Shown: positions 7,971 to 16,149, counted from the stretch's first letter. The stretch is 30,842 nt of DNA from CAZVFX01 sp964626565 (GCA_964626565.1 CAZVFX010000085.1:1-30842), one strand, 5' to 3'. Notes: generated by a model from the letters alone, not told the origin. Program-made: numbers and translations.

Positions 7971-8942
7971 ATGAAAGCTGTAGTGTTTCGCAAATACGGC
8001 TCGCTGGACAACCTTCAGCTCGAAGAGGTGGACAAGCCGGAGCCCAAGGATGACGAAGTGCTGATCAAGCTCCACGCAACATCCGTGAATTCCGCGGATT
8101 GGGAGATGGTCAGGGGTTCGCCGATCTACATTAGAATGTGGGGGCTGTTCCGTCCGCGGTACAACATCATGGGCGGAGATATTGCGGGAACAATTGAAGC
8201 CGCGGGCAACGCGATCACCGACTTCAAACCGGGTGACGAGGTGTTCGCCGATGTTTCCGGCAACTGTTGGGGTGGATTTGCCGAATATGTTTGTGTCCCG
8301 ACTGAGCAGTTGGTGCTGAAGTCGCCCAAGATGACTTTCGAGCAGGCTGCGGCCATTCCCCAGGCCGGGGTGCTGGCTCTGCAGGGTCTGCGCTACAACG
8401 GCGGAATCCAGGAGGGCGAGCGCGTCCTGGTCAACGGTGCGGGTGGGGGGGCAGGCAGCTTCGCCATTCAACTGGCCAAGATGTTTGGCGCTGAAGTGAC
8501 CGGCGTTGACAGCGGCGACAAGCTGGACATCATGCGTTCGGCAGGGGCCGACCACGTCATCGACTACCGGAAAGAGGATTTCGCCGGCGCCGGGCAGCAA
8601 TATGACCTGGTCTTGGATTGCGTGCTTAATCGCCCTTCCAGTCAGTGCATCCGTTCCCTGGCCCCGGGCGGCGCGTACTGCGTTATCGGTGGGACCATGC
8701 CCTACCTCCTCCAGCTCGGATTCTTCGGATCATGGTTCGCACGAGTGAAGGGTAGAAGAATGGGGGTGCTGGCCCACAAACCCAACAGCAAAGATCTGGA
8801 AGTGCTCCGGGAACTCTTCGATGAGGGAAAGATCCGGACCTTCATCGATGGCGCCTATACTCTGCCGGAGACGAAAGAAGCGATGCGGCGCGTGGCCGAG
8901 GGCACGGTGCTGGGTAAAGTTGTCGTCACCATCCCGGGGTGA
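7971..8942 (+). CDS. NAD(P)-dependent quinone oxidoreductase-like MDR protein
   Basis: This 323-residue cytoplasmic enzyme is a zinc-free medium-chain dehydrogenase of the quinone oxidoreductase group. The GroES-like N-terminal domain (residues 1-120) includes MKAVVFRKYGSLDNLQLEEV and GGDIAGTIEAAG. The nucleotide-binding domain carries VNGAGGGAGSFAIQLAK, the Gly-rich loop of this family. No structural or catalytic zinc cysteines are present. Relatives reduce quinones or alpha,beta-unsaturated carbonyls with NADPH. The ATG has AGGAGAG at ideal distance. The stop lies three bases from the convergent TfoX-N gene, so the two messages overlap in their 3' ends. Length is normal for the family. Confidence 0.92.
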   Translation: MKAVVFRKYGSLDNLQLEEVDKPEPKDDEVLIKLHATSVNSADWEMVRGSPIYIRMWGLFRPRYNIMGGDIAGTIEAAGNAITDFKPGDEVFADVSGNCWGGFAEYVCVPTEQLVLKSPKMTFEQAAAIPQAGVLALQGLRYNGGIQEGERVLVNGAGGGAGSFAIQLAKMFGAEVTGVDSGDKLDIMRSAGADHVIDYRKEDFAGAGQQYDLVLDCVLNRPSSQCIRSLAPGGAYCVIGGTMPYLLQLGFFGSWFARVKGRRMGVLAHKPNSKDLEVLRELFDEGKIRTFIDGAYTLPETKEAMRRVAEGTVLGKVVVTIPG

Positions 8943-8945
8943 GGG

Positions 8946-9293
8946 CTATTTCTTTTTCTTCGGTTTTCGAGGTTTTTTGGGTTTGGGCGCCGGCAGTGCG
9001 TCGGCCGTGATTCGGAACAGCTCGCAAAGCCGTTCCGCGTCTTCAATGTCATCAGCGCCGATCACCATGGAAGGCTTGGCCCCGGGATAGGCGTTGCCCT
9101 CCTCGTATTGATCACCCACAAACGCCTTGCCCGCCGGGGTAATCTTGACAAAGAGTTGGTCGTCGCAAACAAGCCCCACCACCTTCTCCTGGTGGTACAA
9201 GGCATACTCACCAAACATCTTTCGAGCCCGGGCGTCGGGCAGGTCGTCCAACTGTTCCAGCAGGAAGCTGATGGTGTTTTCGTTGGTTGCCAT
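8946..9293 (-). CDS. TfoX N-terminal domain protein
   Basis: The 115-residue product is one TfoX_N domain (ARKMFGEYALYHQEKVVGLVCDDQLFVKIT, summarised by the key RKMFGEY and LFVK blocks), followed by a short Lys/Pro-rich tail that ends in KPKKKK. It lacks the TfoX C-terminal helical domain, so it is one of the short stand-alone TfoX_N proteins whose role is unknown, and not the competence activator itself. The basic tail could contact nucleic acid. The ATG follows GGGGAGA at good distance. A second protein of this group is at 24938-25312. Confidence 0.85.
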   Translation of the reverse strand: MATNENTISFLLEQLDDLPDARARKMFGEYALYHQEKVVGLVCDDQLFVKITPAGKAFVGDQYEEGNAYPGAKPSMVIGADDIEDAERLCELFRITADALPAPKPKKPRKPKKKK

Positions 9294-9321
9294 TTAGCTG
9301 TCTCCCCCGGTGATCCGTCTC

Positions 9322-9350
9322 TGTCCACCGCTCCTCGTCTGTAGTACAAT
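9322..9350 (+). promoter_or_regulatory. Possible promoter for the DUF3820 gene
   Basis: TACAAT at 9345-9350 is a good -10 box. TGTCCA at 9322-9327, 17 bases upstream, is a poor -35 box. If this is the promoter, transcription begins near 9357, after the in-frame ATG at 9355, which supports the later start at 9403. Confidence 0.4.
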
Positions 9351-9402
9351 GTAGATGGTTTGGCGCGACGGGTCCAGCAATCTGGCCGGGGGTAGCTGCA
9401 AA

Positions 9403-9669
9403 ATGGGAACGGACGAAGGCAATGATTCGAGGCCGGAGCAGTCCACGCCGCAACAAGACCACAAGGACCTGCTCGAACTGGCCAGAGCCCGCATGCCCTT
9501 CGGGAAATACGAAGGCCGCCTGCTCATCGATCTGCCCGAACCTTACGTCGTCTGGTTTTCCAAGCAGGGTTTTCCCAGCGGCAAGCTGGGCAAGATGCTG
9601 GCCGCAGTCTACGAAATCAAGGTCAACGGACTGGAGTATCTTTTCGACCGGCTGAGGACGCCTGAATGA
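9403..9669 (+). CDS. DUF3820 family protein
   Basis: The 88-residue product matches DUF3820 over its whole second half: MPFGKYEGRLLIDLPEPYVV, WFSKQGFPSGKLG and YEIKVNGLEYLF are hallmark segments. The family is a small single-domain cytoplasmic protein related to the quorum-sensing/exonuclease-linked MPFGKY fold; no activity is established. The frame opens at an ATG at 9355, but that codon lies at or before the likely transcription start and has no ribosome site. The ATG at 9403 follows a G-rich stretch at 9388-9392, so I prefer it; this choice is tentative. Confidence 0.8.
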   Translation: MGTDEGNDSRPEQSTPQQDHKDLLELARARMPFGKYEGRLLIDLPEPYVVWFSKQGFPSGKLGKMLAAVYEIKVNGLEYLFDRLRTPE

Positions 9670-9712
9670 ACGACCTTCTACCCGGAGCTCGGGGAGGCAG
9701 GGAGTCGTTGCG

Positions 9713-11128
9713 CTACAACGCGCAATCCCCTGTCATTTCAACCCATCCGAGGTTCTCATCACAATAAAGCCAGACCTTGAGGTTGAGTTCGTCGAAGATG
9801 GTCTCGGTGAGCGCGGCCAGATCTGCGGCGTAGTAGGCCAGGAACGTCAGGCCTATGCCGTCGGCCAGACTCTCTACATGCGGAATCATGTTGCCGCACA
9901 TGACACCGATGATGGCGACGTCGTTGTCGATAAGGATCTGCTTCACCTCAGGGATGTTGTAGGGTGAGGAGTCGTTATTTTGATGAAAGGGAGCGTCGGT
10001 AACCAACACCACGTTCCTCAAATGGCCGGGGCCCCAATCGAACTGGGTCGCCTCGACGATCGCAGGGAGCTGGTTCTCTTTCTCATCTCCGCCCGCATAA
10101 ACTTCCAGAGACCCCACCCACTCCTTGAACTGCTCCGGGTTGTCGGCAAAGCCGTAGCTGACGACGGGCGGATACACGGGGTCCCAGGGGTTGGTGTCGC
10201 GAAATGCGATGAGCCCCAATCTCGAAGGATAGGCCCCTTCCACGATTTTCTCCACTACTTCGGTAATGCCCTCTTTGACAGCCTGAATCATGCCGTTCAT
10301 GCTGGTGGTAGCATCGATCACGAACACGATGTCGCTGGTCGGGCAGGCCTCAATGACCTTGATTTCGCCCGGGCAGCAGCCCCCTGGAATATCGTCAATG
10401 ATCCCGTTGCAGTTGTTGTCTTTGAGGTCGCATATTTCGAGTTCTGCAAAAGGCGCGTTGCAAACGTATTCACCGTTGATGCACGCCTCCTCGCCGGGGC
10501 AATGTCCGTATTCGTTCGAGCTCGCGCATTTGTTGAGCCCCAAACCCTCGTCTATCTCCAGGTTGCAGTTGTTGTCTATGCCGTCGCAGATCTCCGGGGT
10601 GGCCGGCGGAGCGTCGCAGTTGAGCACTCCGCCCGTGCAAGACAGTTTGCCGGAGCACACGCCCAGGTAGCTTACTGCATAACAGATCTCGGACGGGATG
10701 TTGTCATCGACGACGCCGCTGCAGTCGTTGTCGAGTTTGTCGCAGACCTCTCTCCCCCCCGGATGAACGTTGGGGTTCGAGTCGTCGCAGTCGCCAAGCC
10801 AGTGGTAGGGCTCGGGGACGTATCCTTTCGGCGCCTGGCAGAAGGCCTTGCAATTCAACACGGGATAGCCGTCCAGGTCCGAATCCTGGCAATAGCTTTG
10901 CAGATTGCAAGCCGCCGGCCTCTCCTCTGCGGGCGCAGGCTCCAACGCGACCGCAACATCTGCCTGAGGCTCAAACTCCCCAGCCAGGTCAGCGGGAACC
11001 TCCGTGACCTCTTCTTCCTGAGTGATTTCCTGGTGCGAAGTAGTGTCGGCAGGCCCCGCACCCTCTTCACAACCGTTGACCACCATCCCCACCGCCAGGC
11101 CAAGGACACAGATATCCCGGATTTTCAT
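9713..11128 (-). CDS. VWA-domain lipoprotein with MopE-type metal-binding motifs
   Basis: This 471-residue predicted lipoprotein ends its signal at VNGC (Cys20). An acidic linker covers residues 21-72. A MopE-type motif follows (DLDGYP at 84-89, then GDCDD at 112-116, NPNVHPGGREVCD and DNDCSG). Two more Cys repeats end in EICDGIDNNCN and EICDLKDNNCNGIID, up to residue 246. From about residue 264 lies a von Willebrand factor A domain with the metal-ion site D272-x-T-x-S276 (Thr in place of the usual first Ser) and VTDAPFH. VWA domains bind protein ligands through the metal. The GGAG-containing ribosome site lies inside the in-frame upstream ATG region, so the start at 11128 is preferred over 11146. 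Confidence 0.92.
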   Translation of the reverse strand: MKIRDICVLGLAVGMVVNGCEEGAGPADTTSHQEITQEEEVTEVPADLAGEFEPQADVAVALEPAPAEERPAACNLQSYCQDSDLDGYPVLNCKAFCQAPKGYVPEPYHWLGDCDDSNPNVHPGGREVCDKLDNDCSGVVDDNIPSEICYAVSYLGVCSGKLSCTGGVLNCDAPPATPEICDGIDNNCNLEIDEGLGLNKCASSNEYGHCPGEEACINGEYVCNAPFAELEICDLKDNNCNGIIDDIPGGCCPGEIKVIEACPTSDIVFVIDATTSMNGMIQAVKEGITEVVEKIVEGAYPSRLGLIAFRDTNPWDPVYPPVVSYGFADNPEQFKEWVGSLEVYAGGDEKENQLPAIVEATQFDWGPGHLRNVVLVTDAPFHQNNDSSPYNIPEVKQILIDNDVAIIGVMCGNMIPHVESLADGIGLTFLAYYAADLAALTETIFDELNLKVWLYCDENLGWVEMTGDCAL

Positions 11129-11174
11129 GGTGCTCTCCTTCTCCATACGAACTGTTTTCGCCGGGCCTAATTCC

Positions 11175-11204
11175 AGTATACAAAAAAGGGGAGACCGTTC
11201 TCAA
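11175..11204 (-). promoter_or_regulatory. Sigma70-type promoter for the VWA lipoprotein
   Basis: On the minus strand TTGAGA (11199-11204) and TATACT (11175-11180) are 18 bases apart and end 46 bases before the start codon. The spacer holds a small GAGA-ACGG-TCTC dyad that overlaps the -35 box and is followed by a T6 run. It could also act as a weak terminator for readthrough from the upstream SDR gene. Confidence 0.7.
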
Positions 11205-11273
11205 CCGGCTGGCGGGACGCAAGCAACAAATGGGGAGGGAAAGCACAAATCGGCAATAAGGTGGTGCCGCGAA

Positions 11274-12023
11274 TCAGACCTGAGAATACCCGCCGTCGCT
11301 TACCAGTTCAGTGCCTGTCACGAAACTGGAATCGGTTGACGCCAGGAACAAGGCCGCGCCGGCGAGCTCCTCCGGCTGGCCGAAGCGGCCCAGCGGGATT
11401 GAGCTTTCGATCTGCTGGGCCATGGCGGCAAAATCTTCTTCCGGCATGCCCATCTTGCCGTAGATCGGGGTGTTTACCGGCCCCGGGCTCAACGAGTTGA
11501 CCCGAATGCCGGTGGGGGCAAGTTCTGCGGCCAGGGTGCGGGTCAAGGAGCGCAAGGCCGCCTTGGTGGCAGAGTAGGCGCTGGCCCCGGCCATGCCCTT
11601 TACGTTGAGCGCGGACGTGTTGAAGATGATGGAGCTGCCTTCCCCCAGTAACGGCAGCGCGGTCTGGACCGCAAAGTACGGCCCGAACACGTTCACTGCG
11701 AAGAGTTGGTTAAAACCCTCCGGAGATTGGTGGGCCACGGGCGCGAAGGTTGCGATGCCCGCATTCAAGAACAACACGTCAACGTGATCGAAGCGCTCCT
11801 TGACCTTGACAAAGAGGCGGGCTGTGTCCTCCAGGCTCGCGGTGTCTCCCTGCACAGCCAGGGCGCTGCTGCCAAGTTCGAGCACCGCCCTTTGCAGCGC
11901 GTCCTCGTTGCGTCCGGTGATTACCACCTTTGCACCCTCATCTACAAATCGACGCGCCGTCGCAAATCCAATGCCGCTGCTGCCCCCGGTGATAACTGCT
12001 ATCTTTCCTTCAAGTTTTCCCAT
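11274..12023 (-). CDS. Short-chain dehydrogenase/reductase
   Basis: This 249-residue classical SDR is an NAD(P)(H)-dependent oxidoreductase of the cytoplasm. Visible motifs are the cofactor loop TGGSSGIG near the N-terminus, NAG (LFLNAGIA), the catalytic Ser in FNTSA, the YSATK catalytic Tyr-Lys block, and SPGPVNTP. The C-terminus ends with the standard FVTGTELVSDGGYSQV. TGR after the second strand suggests a preference for NADP(H). The substrate is not predictable. The ATG at 12023 follows GAGGAAGAAG; a longer frame to 12059 adds residues that do not belong to the fold. Length is typical. Confidence 0.95.
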   Translation of the reverse strand: MGKLEGKIAVITGGSSGIGFATARRFVDEGAKVVITGRNEDALQRAVLELGSSALAVQGDTASLEDTARLFVKVKERFDHVDVLFLNAGIATFAPVAHQSPEGFNQLFAVNVFGPYFAVQTALPLLGEGSSIIFNTSALNVKGMAGASAYSATKAALRSLTRTLAAELAPTGIRVNSLSPGPVNTPIYGKMGMPEEDFAAMAQQIESSIPLGRFGQPEELAGAALFLASTDSSFVTGTELVSDGGYSQV

Positions 12024-12069
12024 CTTCTTCCTCGCTATTATGTCATGTCGCAAGTTCATTCTTGCTTGT

Positions 12070-12084
12070 GCGGCAAATTGCCGC
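12070..12084. promoter_or_regulatory. 15-bp perfect palindrome upstream of the SDR gene
   Basis: GCGGCAAATTGCCGC is a perfect dyad with one central base, 47 bp upstream of the SDR start. It overlaps a second dyad, TTGCCG-C-CGGCAA at 12078-12090. It could be an operator or a structured leader element. No clear promoter could be placed around it. Confidence 0.4.
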
Positions 12085-12216
12085 CGGCAAAAAAGCTAGG
12101 GCTTGGATCCCCGATTTCAATGCCTTGTTTGGCCCAGCGCCAAAGTTACCGGGGTCCGGGCGCACTTTCCCGGTCGCTGGCGTGCAATTTTTCGGAAATG
12201 TTGCGATTGGCTAAAG

Positions 12217-13323
12217 CTACAGCAGGCCTAGAGTACAGACGTTGGGGCGGTGGTCGAAGGAGACCGATTCGGTCACCGGGGGGTGCCCTTCAGTGATTCC
12301 CGCAGCCCAGCACGGGCCGCCCAAAGTGTCGCTGATGATATGATCGATGTTGAAGAACCCCCCATAGGTCGGGGGGGCGTCCATGCCCACATCGGTCACG
12401 AAATGGTATGCCTTTCCGAGGCCGGCAAAGTCGGTGAGCCGGACCGCGCTGGGATCATCCTGTACCATGCGGGCGGGGTCGGTGTTGAAATCACCCATGA
12501 TCAGGTTCCTTGCTCCGTTGGCCGCAGGCTCCCCGTCGCCAAGATCAACAAAAACCTGCTCGAACTGCTTGACTCTGCAGGCCATGTCGTCTTCGGTGAA
12601 GCCGGAAGTAGCGTGGATGTTCACCAGCGTCAACGTGCCGCCCCCGACCAACTCGATGACGCTGCGTCCGATTCTGGCTCCCTTGCTGCACCCCTCGATA
12701 GTGAAGCCGGTGGTTCCTTCCAGGCAGAACTCCTCCTCGCACCCCTGAAAGCTCCCAAACCTCCGGTTCACGGCCGCACAGTTGTCCGACCTGCCCGGAT
12801 TGCACATGATCTGCCAGTCACCGGTGAGAATCAACTGCGCAACCGTGGGGTCTCCGTCGGACCAGTCCTCACATATGAATCCTACCTGGGCCTCCGGTGG
12901 GATCTCGGGGCACTCACCAGTCCAGAAGATCTCCTGAAAAGCGATCACGTCCGGGTCCAACTCCTCGAGGTACTCCCGGGTCTGTTCCACGAACGGCTTC
13001 CAGGCCAATCCGTTGCCGTAAAACTCATCGCAGTACTCCGACTGCTGCGAATGGAACCCGTCGTTGGGTTTGTCATCGGGGGGAGACAGCGAGGTCCCGG
13101 TGTTGAACGTCACTGCAACGAACGGCGGGATGGTATCCGGGGTCTCGGAATCCACCTGCTCAGGCATGATGTTGACGTCCACAGCAACGGTTTCATGCCC
13201 AACGTCCAATACGGCAGCATCCCGGCCTCCCGATCCACTGCAACCTATCAGGCCGGGCATCATTAGTGCGACGGTTAAAACACTGCCCATCAGCAACCCT
13301 GTCTCTGGTCTCAATGCTGGCAC
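12217..13323 (-). CDS. Endonuclease/exonuclease/phosphatase-fold lipoprotein
   Basis: This 368-residue lipoprotein (LIGC, Cys28) has an acidic linker to about residue 65 and then an EEP-fold domain like DNase I, sphingomyelinase and inositol phosphatases. The metal-dependent catalytic set is complete: N74 (TFN), E131 (AFQE), H237 (NIHA), D278 and N280 (GDFN), D327-H328 and D357-H358 (SFDHRP). Additional cysteines suggest disulfides and export. Likely activities are DNase or phosphodiesterase at the surface; the sequence does not decide between nucleic acid and lipid substrates. The GTG start at 13323 follows GGGAGG with six bases of spacing. It is divergent from the helical-repeat lipoprotein. 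Confidence 0.9.
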   Translation of the reverse strand: MPALRPETGLLMGSVLTVALMMPGLIGCSGSGGRDAAVLDVGHETVAVDVNIMPEQVDSETPDTIPPFVAVTFNTGTSLSPPDDKPNDGFHSQQSEYCDEFYGNGLAWKPFVEQTREYLEELDPDVIAFQEIFWTGECPEIPPEAQVGFICEDWSDGDPTVAQLILTGDWQIMCNPGRSDNCAAVNRRFGSFQGCEEEFCLEGTTGFTIEGCSKGARIGRSVIELVGGGTLTLVNIHATSGFTEDDMACRVKQFEQVFVDLGDGEPAANGARNLIMGDFNTDPARMVQDDPSAVRLTDFAGLGKAYHFVTDVGMDAPPTYGGFFNIDHIISDTLGGPCWAAGITEGHPPVTESVSFDHRPNVCTLGLL

Positions 13324-13392
13324 CTAACACCTCCCATTCACTGTAATGATGGCCCAAATCATTGGCAGGTTCAAGCGAGGAAGATGACGGCG

Positions 13393-13421
13393 TTGACATG
13401 CCGGGAGGAGGCGGCTAGGAT
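13393..13421 (+). promoter_or_regulatory. Strong sigma70-type promoter for the helical-repeat lipoprotein
   Basis: TTGACA at 13393-13398 and TAGGAT at 13416-13421 are separated by 17 bases, and the start codon follows 33 bases later. The -35 box is perfect; the -10 box is 4 of 6. Confidence 0.7.
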
Positions 13422-13454
13422 CATTCATTTTATCCCCCGAGGAGGAGGAAGCAA

Positions 13455-14204
13455 ATGCGGACCCTGGTAATTGCGCTGGTTCTGGCGGTCGCGGCCCTTG
13501 GCTGCGGAGAGAAAGGCAAGAAGGCCGACGAAAAGGCCGAGAAGACCGAGAAGACGGAGAAGGCGGAAGAGAAGGCGCCGGCCGAAGAAGCCGCCAAGGA
13601 AGAAGCGCCTGCTGAAGAAGCCGCCAAGGAAGAAGCGCCTGCCGAGGAAGCAGCCAAGGAAGAAGCGCCGGCTGAAGAAGCGGCCAAGGAAGAGGCTCCC
13701 GCCGAGGAAGCCGCCAAGGAAGAAGCTCCCGCCGAGGAAGCAGCCAAGGAAGAAGCTCCCGCCGAGGAAGCGGCTAAAGAAGAGGCGCCGGCCGAAGTGA
13801 AGCTCGCCGCACTCGACCTGGCAAAAGCATACGAGGATGTTCCCGTAACGATTACCGCGCCCGAGGGTGCGACCGCAAAAGAGGCCTTCGGAGTAGTCGA
13901 GGTACGCGCCGGCGATGGCTTTCAGCTTCAGGTGAGTACCGAGGACTCCAACGGTCTGGCCGCTCTGAAAGCGGAGCACCAGGCAAACACCATGAACAAG
14001 CTCAAGAGGTTTGTTCAGGATACCCCCGAAGTGATCTTCTATGAATCAGAAATCATGGGCAGGGCCGAATTCCACTTCGCAGCCTATGTGAAACTTAGCG
14101 ACGAGAAGTTCGTCTACTGCGAAGACAACAAGGGCCCCACCTACACCGAAGCACAGGTCAAGGCCATGCTTGACGCATGCCTCACCGCAAAGCCCAACGG
14201 CTAA
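13455..14204 (+). CDS. Lipoprotein with charged helical repeat and small C-terminal domain
   Basis: The 249-residue product has a signal ending in ALGC (Cys17), a Lys/Glu-rich segment, and seven exact copies of APAEEAAKEE (residues 41-110). The repeat should form a long charged, Pro-hinged rod that could span the periplasm or peptidoglycan. The C-terminal 130 residues form a mixed alpha/beta domain (DVPVTITAPEGATAKEAFGV, then KRFVQDTPEVIFYESE) that I do not recognise. A ribosome site GGAGGAGG precedes the ATG. Similar Ala-Glu-Lys-Pro rods occur in TonB- and TolA-like spacer regions, but no partner is seen. It has its own promoter and is transcribed towards the Cys-rich operon. Confidence 0.88.
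   Translation: MRTLVIALVLAVAALGCGEKGKKADEKAEKTEKTEKAEEKAPAEEAAKEEAPAEEAAKEEAPAEEAAKEEAPAEEAAKEEAPAEEAAKEEAPAEEAAKEEAPAEEAAKEEAPAEVKLAALDLAKAYEDVPVTITAPEGATAKEAFGVVEVRAGDGFQLQVSTEDSNGLAALKAEHQANTMNKLKRFVQDTPEVIFYESEIMGRAEFHFAAYVKLSDEKFVYCEDNKGPTYTEAQVKAMLDACLTAKPNG
13575..13784 (+). repeat. 30-bp in-frame tandem repeat (seven copies)
   Basis: Seven consecutive 30-bp units begin with gcgcc or gctcc and encode APAEEAAKEE without a single amino-acid change. The copies differ only at silent third positions, so selection has kept the peptide while the DNA drifted. A partial eighth unit follows. Confidence 0.97.
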
Positions 14205-14280
14205 CCCCTCGAACGTTTGGTTGACATTCCGCAGTAACTACTGCAATCCCCTACAGCCACGTGCAATTCCCGTCTTTTAA

Positions 14281-14309
14281 TTTGGCGCGGACCCCCGCCA
14301 ACCTATAAG
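14281..14309 (+). promoter_or_regulatory. Promoter of the Cys-rich operon with an inverted repeat in the spacer
   Basis: TTTGGC at 14281-14286 and TATAAG at 14304-14309 are 17 bases apart, 55 bases before the first start codon of the operon. The inverted repeat TTGGCG-N8-CGCCAA (14282-14301) fills the spacer and overlaps the -35 box. This is a typical place for a repressor, or for a MerR-type activator that twists the spacer. Confidence 0.6.
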
Positions 14310-14364
14310 ATGTACTGCGTAGCATTGTTGTCATCTTTAAACACCTGTAGAGGAAGGCGCACAC

Positions 14365-16140
14365 ATGAAGACGGGAAACCTGTTGCGGACGGTGCTCGCC
14401 CTTGCCATAGGCACGATCGCTATGGCCTGGGTTGTCCCGGCCGCCGCCGAGTGCGGCGACGGCCAATGTGATATTACCAAGGAGGGATGTTACTCCTGCT
14501 CACAGGATTGCGGAGAATGCCCGGGAGGAGAGGGATCGTCTTGTGCCGGCCGGTGCGGGTACAACACCGAGTCGTGCTGGTGCGACGAACTGTGTCACCC
14601 CTACGCCGACTGCTGCGCCGATGTGTGTCTGCAGTGTCCCATGCTCCCCGGTTGCAGTTCAGACCAGTGCGGGAACGGGGCGTGCGACGAAGGGGAGAGT
14701 TGCTACTCCTGCCCGGATGACTGCGGTGACTGCAACCTCTGTGGCGACACTCACTGCGGTGATCAAGAGGACTGCCAATCCTGCCCGGCCGATTGCGGAG
14801 CCTGCGAGCAGTGCGGCGACGGTGAGTGCACTTCGCCCGAGGATTGCCACTCCTGCCCTGAGGATTGCGATTACTGCGAGGGCTGTGGCGATGAAGTCTG
14901 CGGCGAGATGGAAAACTGCTTTGCATGTCCCCCCGATTGCGGTGAATGCATCGACTGCGGGGATGGCGAGTGCGCCGAGGGCGAAAGCTGCGGCAACTGC
15001 GCTGAAGATTGCGGCGAGTGTTGCGGTGATGGCGTTTGCGACGGCGACGCCGGGGAGGATTGCACCGGCTGCCCGGAAGACTGCGCCACCTGCGCCGAGT
15101 GCGGAGACGGAGAATGCACAGAAGGCGAGACCTGCTCCGGCTGTCCCGAAGACTGTGCGGAATGTTGCGGCGACGGCTTCTGCGACGAGGAACATGGGGA
15201 ATCCCCTCTCCTCTGTCCCGCTGACTGCTCCGACTCCTGCGGGGACGACGAGTGTGGCTCGGGGGAGGATTGCGACTCGTGCGAGGATGATTGCGGGGAA
15301 TGCTGCGGTGACGGTAGCTGTAGTGAGGAGCACGGAGAGGATTGCGAAAAGTGCCCCGATGACTGCGGACACTGTGAATGCTCCATCATGCCCAACCTGG
15401 GACCAACCTGGGGCTTCGGTTTTGACCTCGGGGAAGAGCTGATGGTCGCAGGCACGGGGGCAGAGTTCAAACTCGGGCTCTCGGCCACCACCCACAACGC
15501 GGTGGACAAGGATAAGCAACAGTGCATCGAGGGGCTGTCGGGTGGCGGTGAGGTGGGCGCGTGCATGGCTGTGGTCTACCAGAAGCTGTGTCTCGTTTAT
15601 ACCCTGGACGTCGGAGGCCAGTGCGAGAAGGGGATGACCTGCGAAGAGCCTCCCCAGTGGGTGTGTGACGAATCCAACTACTGCTGCGGCGGGACGGTCG
15701 CGGGTGGCGCTACCGTTATCCGCTCCTGGGAGCCGGAGAAAAAATTCTCCATCTGGAAGCTTGAAGCCAAGTGCGGCATGAGCATCGCAGGGTCCTTGGG
15801 CGGGTCTCTGTCAGGCAACAGCAAGTGGGGGCCGCTGTGTGACTGCCCCGACGGCTCAGCCTTTGTCACGGTGCGAGTCAAGGGCGGCGCCAGCGGCGGC
15901 GGTAGCTGCAGTATCAAGGCGTTTGGCAAGACCTTCGTCGGCATCGGCGCCAGCGCCAATGCGTGCGCCAATCTCGGACTGTCCGGCGGGTACGGTTGCG
16001 GTGGTCTCATCGGAAGCCCTGTAGGCGGGGCCTCGTTTACCATCAAGGTGACCCCCTTCACCGTAGGTTGGTTCACCATCAGCGGCGTGGCCAAGACCTG
16101 GGGCACCGGGTCCGGTTGCACCGGCGCCACGGACTATTAG
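14365..16140 (+). CDS. Secreted Cys-rich protein with somatomedin-B-like domain and eleven CGDG modules
   Basis: This 591-residue protein has a signal peptide cut after AAA at about residue 28. Unlike its operon partners it has no lipobox. Eleven modules of 22-26 residues follow, of the form CGDGxC-x(3-5)-E-x-C-x2-C-x-x-DCGxC. After the first is a somatomedin-B-like domain at residues 60-91 with C60-x3-C64-x6-C71-x-C73-x3-C77-x5-CC-x6-C91; CWCDELC is nearly identical to the vitronectin core. One extra cysteine is C88. The C-terminal 240 residues form a Gly-rich domain (for example VTVRVKGGASGGGSC) that I do not recognise. A secreted disulfide-rod with a ligand-binding head is inferred. It begins a run of four genes. 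Confidence 0.88.
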   Translation: MKTGNLLRTVLALAIGTIAMAWVVPAAAECGDGQCDITKEGCYSCSQDCGECPGGEGSSCAGRCGYNTESCWCDELCHPYADCCADVCLQCPMLPGCSSDQCGNGACDEGESCYSCPDDCGDCNLCGDTHCGDQEDCQSCPADCGACEQCGDGECTSPEDCHSCPEDCDYCEGCGDEVCGEMENCFACPPDCGECIDCGDGECAEGESCGNCAEDCGECCGDGVCDGDAGEDCTGCPEDCATCAECGDGECTEGETCSGCPEDCAECCGDGFCDEEHGESPLLCPADCSDSCGDDECGSGEDCDSCEDDCGECCGDGSCSEEHGEDCEKCPDDCGHCECSIMPNLGPTWGFGFDLGEELMVAGTGAEFKLGLSATTHNAVDKDKQQCIEGLSGGGEVGACMAVVYQKLCLVYTLDVGGQCEKGMTCEEPPQWVCDESNYCCGGTVAGGATVIRSWEPEKKFSIWKLEAKCGMSIAGSLGGSLSGNSKWGPLCDCPDGSAFVTVRVKGGASGGGSCSIKAFGKTFVGIGASANACANLGLSGGYGCGGLIGSPVGGASFTIKVTPFTVGWFTISGVAKTWGTGSGCTGATDY

Positions 16141-16149
16141 GAGATGCTC

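Noticed and set aside
13425..13979. Antisense protein with FLGG-type repeats
   Set aside because: It is the complement of the APAEEAAKEE coding repeat and has no ribosome site.
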